A stretch of DNA of 8,488 nt from Desulfobacteraceae bacterium (GTDB taxonomy: Bacteria; Desulfobacterota; Desulfobacteria; Desulfobacterales; BuS5), in the NCBI GenBank assembly GCA_030592105.1, contig JAUVKE010000099.1, positions 1 to 8,488 on the forward strand, in the 5' to 3' direction. Positions 6,418-8,488 of the stretch are shown one piece after another (position 1 is the first letter of the stretch; the number at the start of each line of letters is the position of its first letter). The notes under the pieces are model-generated. The model was not told the DNA's origin, did not search any database, and saw only the letters and a list, made by a program, of their open reading frames with translations. The position numbers and the translations under genes are program-made.

Positions 6418-7763
6418 AAAAAATTCTAGTGGTAGATGATGACAAAAACATACTTAAAGTAATAAAAATGAAGCTGGAATCCGAAGGGTTCCAGGTAGCT
6501 TCATCTCTTAACGCACAAGCAGCGCTCCAAATAGCAAAAGACGAGGTTATCGATTTAGCTTTGCTTGACCTTAAGCTTAATGACAAAAACGGAATTGAAC
6601 TCATGGAAGATATTCATCAAATTAATCCGGAACTACCTGCTATCATTCTGACAGCATACGGTGCAATCGATACCGCTGTTGAGGCTATGAGAAAAGGAGC
6701 GTACAGCTATTTAACCAAACCCTTTGAGGAGGACGACCTTTTGCTGCAGATCGAGCAGTGCCTCGAAAAAGCCACGATCTCTTATGCGGTAAAGAATCTT
6801 AACAATAAAGTAAAACAGAAATACGGATTTGATAACATTGTCGGTCAAAGCGGTACAATGAAAAAAGTTATGGCCAAAGTGTCCCAGGCAGCAGCCACAG
6901 ATTCGATTGTCCATATTGAAGGAGAAAGCGGCACCGGCAAGGAATTAATAGCTAAGACCCTGCATGTGGCCAGTTCCAGAAGAGATGGCCCGTTTGTGGC
7001 TATCAATTGTGCCGCCATACCTGACAATTTGATGGAGAGTGAACTGTTCGGATATGAAAAAGGAGCCTTTACAGGCGCAACAAAACATAAAAAAGGTTTT
7101 TTTGCTCAAGCCGCCAAAGGCTCGATCTTTTTAGATGAAATATCAGAAATGCCCTTTCCCATGCAGGCAAAGCTTCTTCGGGTCATAGAAGAGAGGGAAT
7201 ATTATCCTCTGGGAAGTGAAAAAACTGTGAAAGTCGATGCCAGGATAATAATAGCATCCAATAAAGATCTTGCTAAAGAGGTGGAGAACAAGACTTTTAG
7301 GGAAGATCTCTATTACCGGATTCATGTTATCCCAATAAAGCTCCCCCCGCTTAAAGATAGAAAAGAAAGCATACCTCTGCTTGCAAAGTATTTTTTAAAA
7401 AAATATTCAAGCAAGTTAAACAAGGATGTAAGCGGTTTTTCAAAATCCGCCATGCAGAAACTTCTGCTCCACACTTGGCCCGGCAATGTCAGGGAACTTG
7501 AAAATACGATTGAATGCGCCGCAGCTCTTACCACCAAAAATATCATTTATGAAGATTTGATTCTGCAGGCCAGAGATATCAAGCCAAACGGCTTAAAGCC
7601 CTTAAAGGCTGCCAAAGAAGATTTTGAAAAAAATTATATAATTCAACTTTTTGAATTCACAAAAGGCAATGTAAGCAAAGCCGCAAAACTGGCAGGAAGA
7701 TACAGAGCCGATCTTTATGATCTTCTGAAAAAATACGGCATGAAACCTGATGATTTCAGATAG
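6414..7763 (+). CDS. glrR: Sigma-54-dependent response regulator, GlrR/QseF-like
   Basis: A 449-residue cytoplasmic regulator of NtrC type. The receiver domain (1-120) has the acidic pair Asp8/Asp9, phosphoacceptor Asp52, Thr80 and Lys102. The AAA+ domain (about 142-370) has Walker A GESGTGKE (170-177), the sigma-54 contact loop GAFTGA (217-222), Walker B with Asp241/Glu242, the FREDLYYR arginine-finger region and TWPGNVREL of sensor II. A Fis-type helix-turn-helix ends the protein. The last 45 residues (for example TKGNVSKAAKLAGRYRADLY) resemble E. coli GlrR (FELNYL...TKGNV..AARMAGRNRTEFYKLL, ending NDF) far more than generic NtrC proteins, which supports the orthology. E. coli GlrR is 444 residues. 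When phosphorylated it should drive open-complex formation by sigma-54 RNA polymerase from upstream sites. The start overlaps the lipoprotein stop as ATGA, with AGGT at 6405-6408 as ribosome-binding site. A consensus sigma-54 promoter lies about 460 bp downstream of its stop. Confidence 0.95.
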   Translation: MKKILVVDDDKNILKVIKMKLESEGFQVASSLNAQAALQIAKDEVIDLALLDLKLNDKNGIELMEDIHQINPELPAIILTAYGAIDTAVEAMRKGAYSYLTKPFEEDDLLLQIEQCLEKATISYAVKNLNNKVKQKYGFDNIVGQSGTMKKVMAKVSQAAATDSIVHIEGESGTGKELIAKTLHVASSRRDGPFVAINCAAIPDNLMESELFGYEKGAFTGATKHKKGFFAQAAKGSIFLDEISEMPFPMQAKLLRVIEEREYYPLGSEKTVKVDARIIIASNKDLAKEVENKTFREDLYYRIHVIPIKLPPLKDRKESIPLLAKYFLKKYSSKLNKDVSGFSKSAMQKLLLHTWPGNVRELENTIECAAALTTKNIIYEDLILQARDIKPNGLKPLKAAKEDFEKNYIIQLFEFTKGNVSKAAKLAGRYRADLYDLLKKYGMKPDDFR

Positions 7764-7773
7764 TTCAATCCAC

Positions 7774-7977
7774 TTTCATGAAAGCAACCGTCGGAAACAA
7801 GGATATGAAGGTGGGGATGAAATTACAGTGGAAAATCCCCGAACGTCTGTATAGCGACAACCGCACCTGGCACAGCCTTTTGAGCGCACGCCTGTTGACC
7901 ATTTCATATGTCAAATAACCTCTCCCATACCGCCCAGAACCCGGAAACATCCTCGGGAAACAAATCGTTTCATGAAA
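7774..7977. repeat. 204-bp G/C-richer block flanked by TTTCATGAAA palindromes
   Basis: TTTCATGAAA occurs at 7774-7783 (inside CTTTCATGAAAG, 7773-7784) and at 7968-7977. The sequence between is open on both strands: a 46-codon frame on plus (ATG 7778 to TAA 7918) and a 61-codon frame on minus (7950 to 7765), neither with a Shine-Dalgarno site. This looks more like an inserted or repeated element than a gene. Identity unknown. Confidence 0.35.
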
Positions 7978-8121
7978 TCCCTCAGTATTGGCAGAGGCTC
8001 TTCATAATGGGAAAGCTGTTCTGAAGAACCCTTTTCCTCAATTTCAAAAAAAGGTGAAGCAAAAAACATTCATAACAAAAATATTGTGATTACAGATAGT
8101 TAGTGTGCTTATTAGTGGAAA

Positions 8122-8135
8122 ACCAATCCATTGGT
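8122..8135. promoter_or_regulatory. Palindrome ACCAATCCATTGGT, candidate activator site
   Basis: This 14-bp sequence has perfect dyad symmetry apart from its central CC. It is centred about 123 bp upstream of the predicted sigma-54 start site, a usual distance for an enhancer-binding protein. It is not the TGTC-N10-GACA site known for E. coli GlrR, so assignment to this regulator is a guess. Confidence 0.35.
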
Positions 8136-8225
8136 GTAGGCATTTCACGTCATAAAAAACAATAGGCGAGCGTGTCGATAAAAAAATATCTATAAAATCA
8201 GATGGATATGCATCTACCCCGCAAT

Positions 8226-8241
8226 TGGCACATATATTGCT
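8226..8241 (+). promoter_or_regulatory. Sigma-54 (-24/-12) promoter
   Basis: TGGCAC-N5-TTGCT matches the sigma-54 consensus: the GG (8227-8228) and GC (8239-8240) are separated by exactly 10 bp, and all flanking consensus bases agree. Transcription would start near 8252, giving a leader of about 66 nt to the ATG at 8319. It points toward the small exported protein and stands a few hundred bases from the gene for a sigma-54 activator. Confidence 0.85.
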
Positions 8242-8318
8242 GTCCCTTAATTACTAATTGGGCTGCAAGGGTCATAAAGGCCTTTGTAAATTTAACACTT
8301 ACACAAGGAGAGCAAAAA

Positions 8319-8488
8319 ATGGAAAAAAGAATGTTTACAGGATTAATTTGTATGGTGCTGGTTGCTTTTTTGTCTGCCGTTGCGATTCACGCTGAGGGCG
8401 TTGTTATTGTAGGGACAATAATCGAGGACAATCAAATTGTTGATCAGGACGGTCAGGCCTACATAATTAAACAGAATAAAGAGGGAGA
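8319..8488 (+). CDS. Small exported protein, N-terminal part (cut by window end)
   Basis: The first 56 codons of a protein that runs off the window. ATG 8319 is preceded by AAGGAG (8305-8310) with 8 nt spacing. Residues 1-25 form a Sec signal peptide: Lys3/Arg4, a hydrophobic core (about 6-22) and a likely signal peptidase I site after AIHA (Ala25 then Glu26). There is no lipobox, so the product should be periplasmic or secreted. The mature start reads EGVVIVGTIIEDNQIVDQDG followed by QAYIIKQN, an alternating hydrophobic/polar pattern suggesting short beta strands. I do not recognise the family. It is the first gene behind the sigma-54 promoter and is therefore the likely output of the neighbouring regulator, perhaps an envelope-stress protein; that role is inference from position only. 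Confidence 0.85.
   Translation, partial: MEKRMFTGLICMVLVAFLSAVAIHAEGVVIVGTIIEDNQIVDQDGQAYIIKQNKEG

Larger units (their letters stand above)
7764..8318. other. 555-bp gap between glrR and the small exported protein gene
   Basis: The first 210 bp form a block visibly richer in G/C than its flanks, bounded by two TTTCATGAAA palindromes. The next 230 bp are A/T-rich and contain an imperfect hairpin GGGAAAGCTGTTCTGAAGAAC...CTTTTCC (about 8010-8037) without a clear T-tract, then palindromes and A-tracts leading to the sigma-54 promoter at 8226. The 66 nt after the predicted start site form the leader of the last gene. No RNA gene was recognised. Confidence 0.6.

Noticed and set aside
7868..7886. 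TGGCACAGCCTTTTGAGC as a second sigma-54 promoter
   Set aside because: It has the -24 half but no GC at the -12 position.
8009..8037. Terminator after glrR (GGGAAAG...GTTCTGAAGAAC...CTTTTCC)
   Set aside because: The stem is imperfect and lacks a following T-run, and it lies about 250 bp beyond the stop; kept only as a remark on the gap.

Overview
The base composition and gene families point to a Gram-negative bacterium. A Desulfobacterota/deltaproteobacterial host is my best guess: an A/T-rich two-component operon, a lipoprotein with outer-membrane sorting residues, sigma-54 regulation and an OFA-type MFS carrier fit it. This is inference; there is no rRNA or other taxonomic marker in the window.

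Left part, minus strand: an MFS carrier of the oxalate/formate-antiporter-like group (172-1521). Upstream of it lies htpG, the bacterial Hsp90 (1645-3576), which ends in a clear hairpin terminator (1603-1637), so the two are probably separate transcripts.

Middle (3577-4375): an 800-bp region without an intact gene. It holds the htpG promoter zone, a decayed stretch on the minus strand that reads like the N-terminal half of a Fur-family repressor with in-frame stops, an 11-bp direct repeat, and a 150-bp element with terminal and internal inverted repeats that looks like a MITE or IS remnant. Just before the next operon, a TATAAT box sits between two copies of TTCCCCCTTT.

Right part, plus strand: a tightly packed three-gene operon (4376-7763). 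It encodes a membrane histidine kinase, a lipoprotein with a TPR-like region and a coiled coil, and a sigma-54-dependent response regulator. The genes overlap by 61 nt and 4 nt. Gene order, domain make-up and the C-terminal sequence of the regulator match the GlrK-QseG-GlrR (QseE-QseG-QseF) envelope-stress signalling system of enterobacteria. The likely chain is envelope signal, lipoprotein/kinase, phosphorylated regulator, then sigma-54 promoters.

Far right (7764-8488): a 555-bp gap with a locally G/C-richer block bounded by two TTTCATGAAA palindromes, then a full-consensus sigma-54 (-24/-12) promoter at 8226-8241. About 66 nt downstream of its predicted start site begins a small exported protein, cut by the window end. 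This promoter is the only full-consensus one I found and lies next to the gene for a sigma-54 activator, so the exported protein is the prime candidate target of the system. That promoter, with its candidate upstream activator sites, is the most interesting point in the window.
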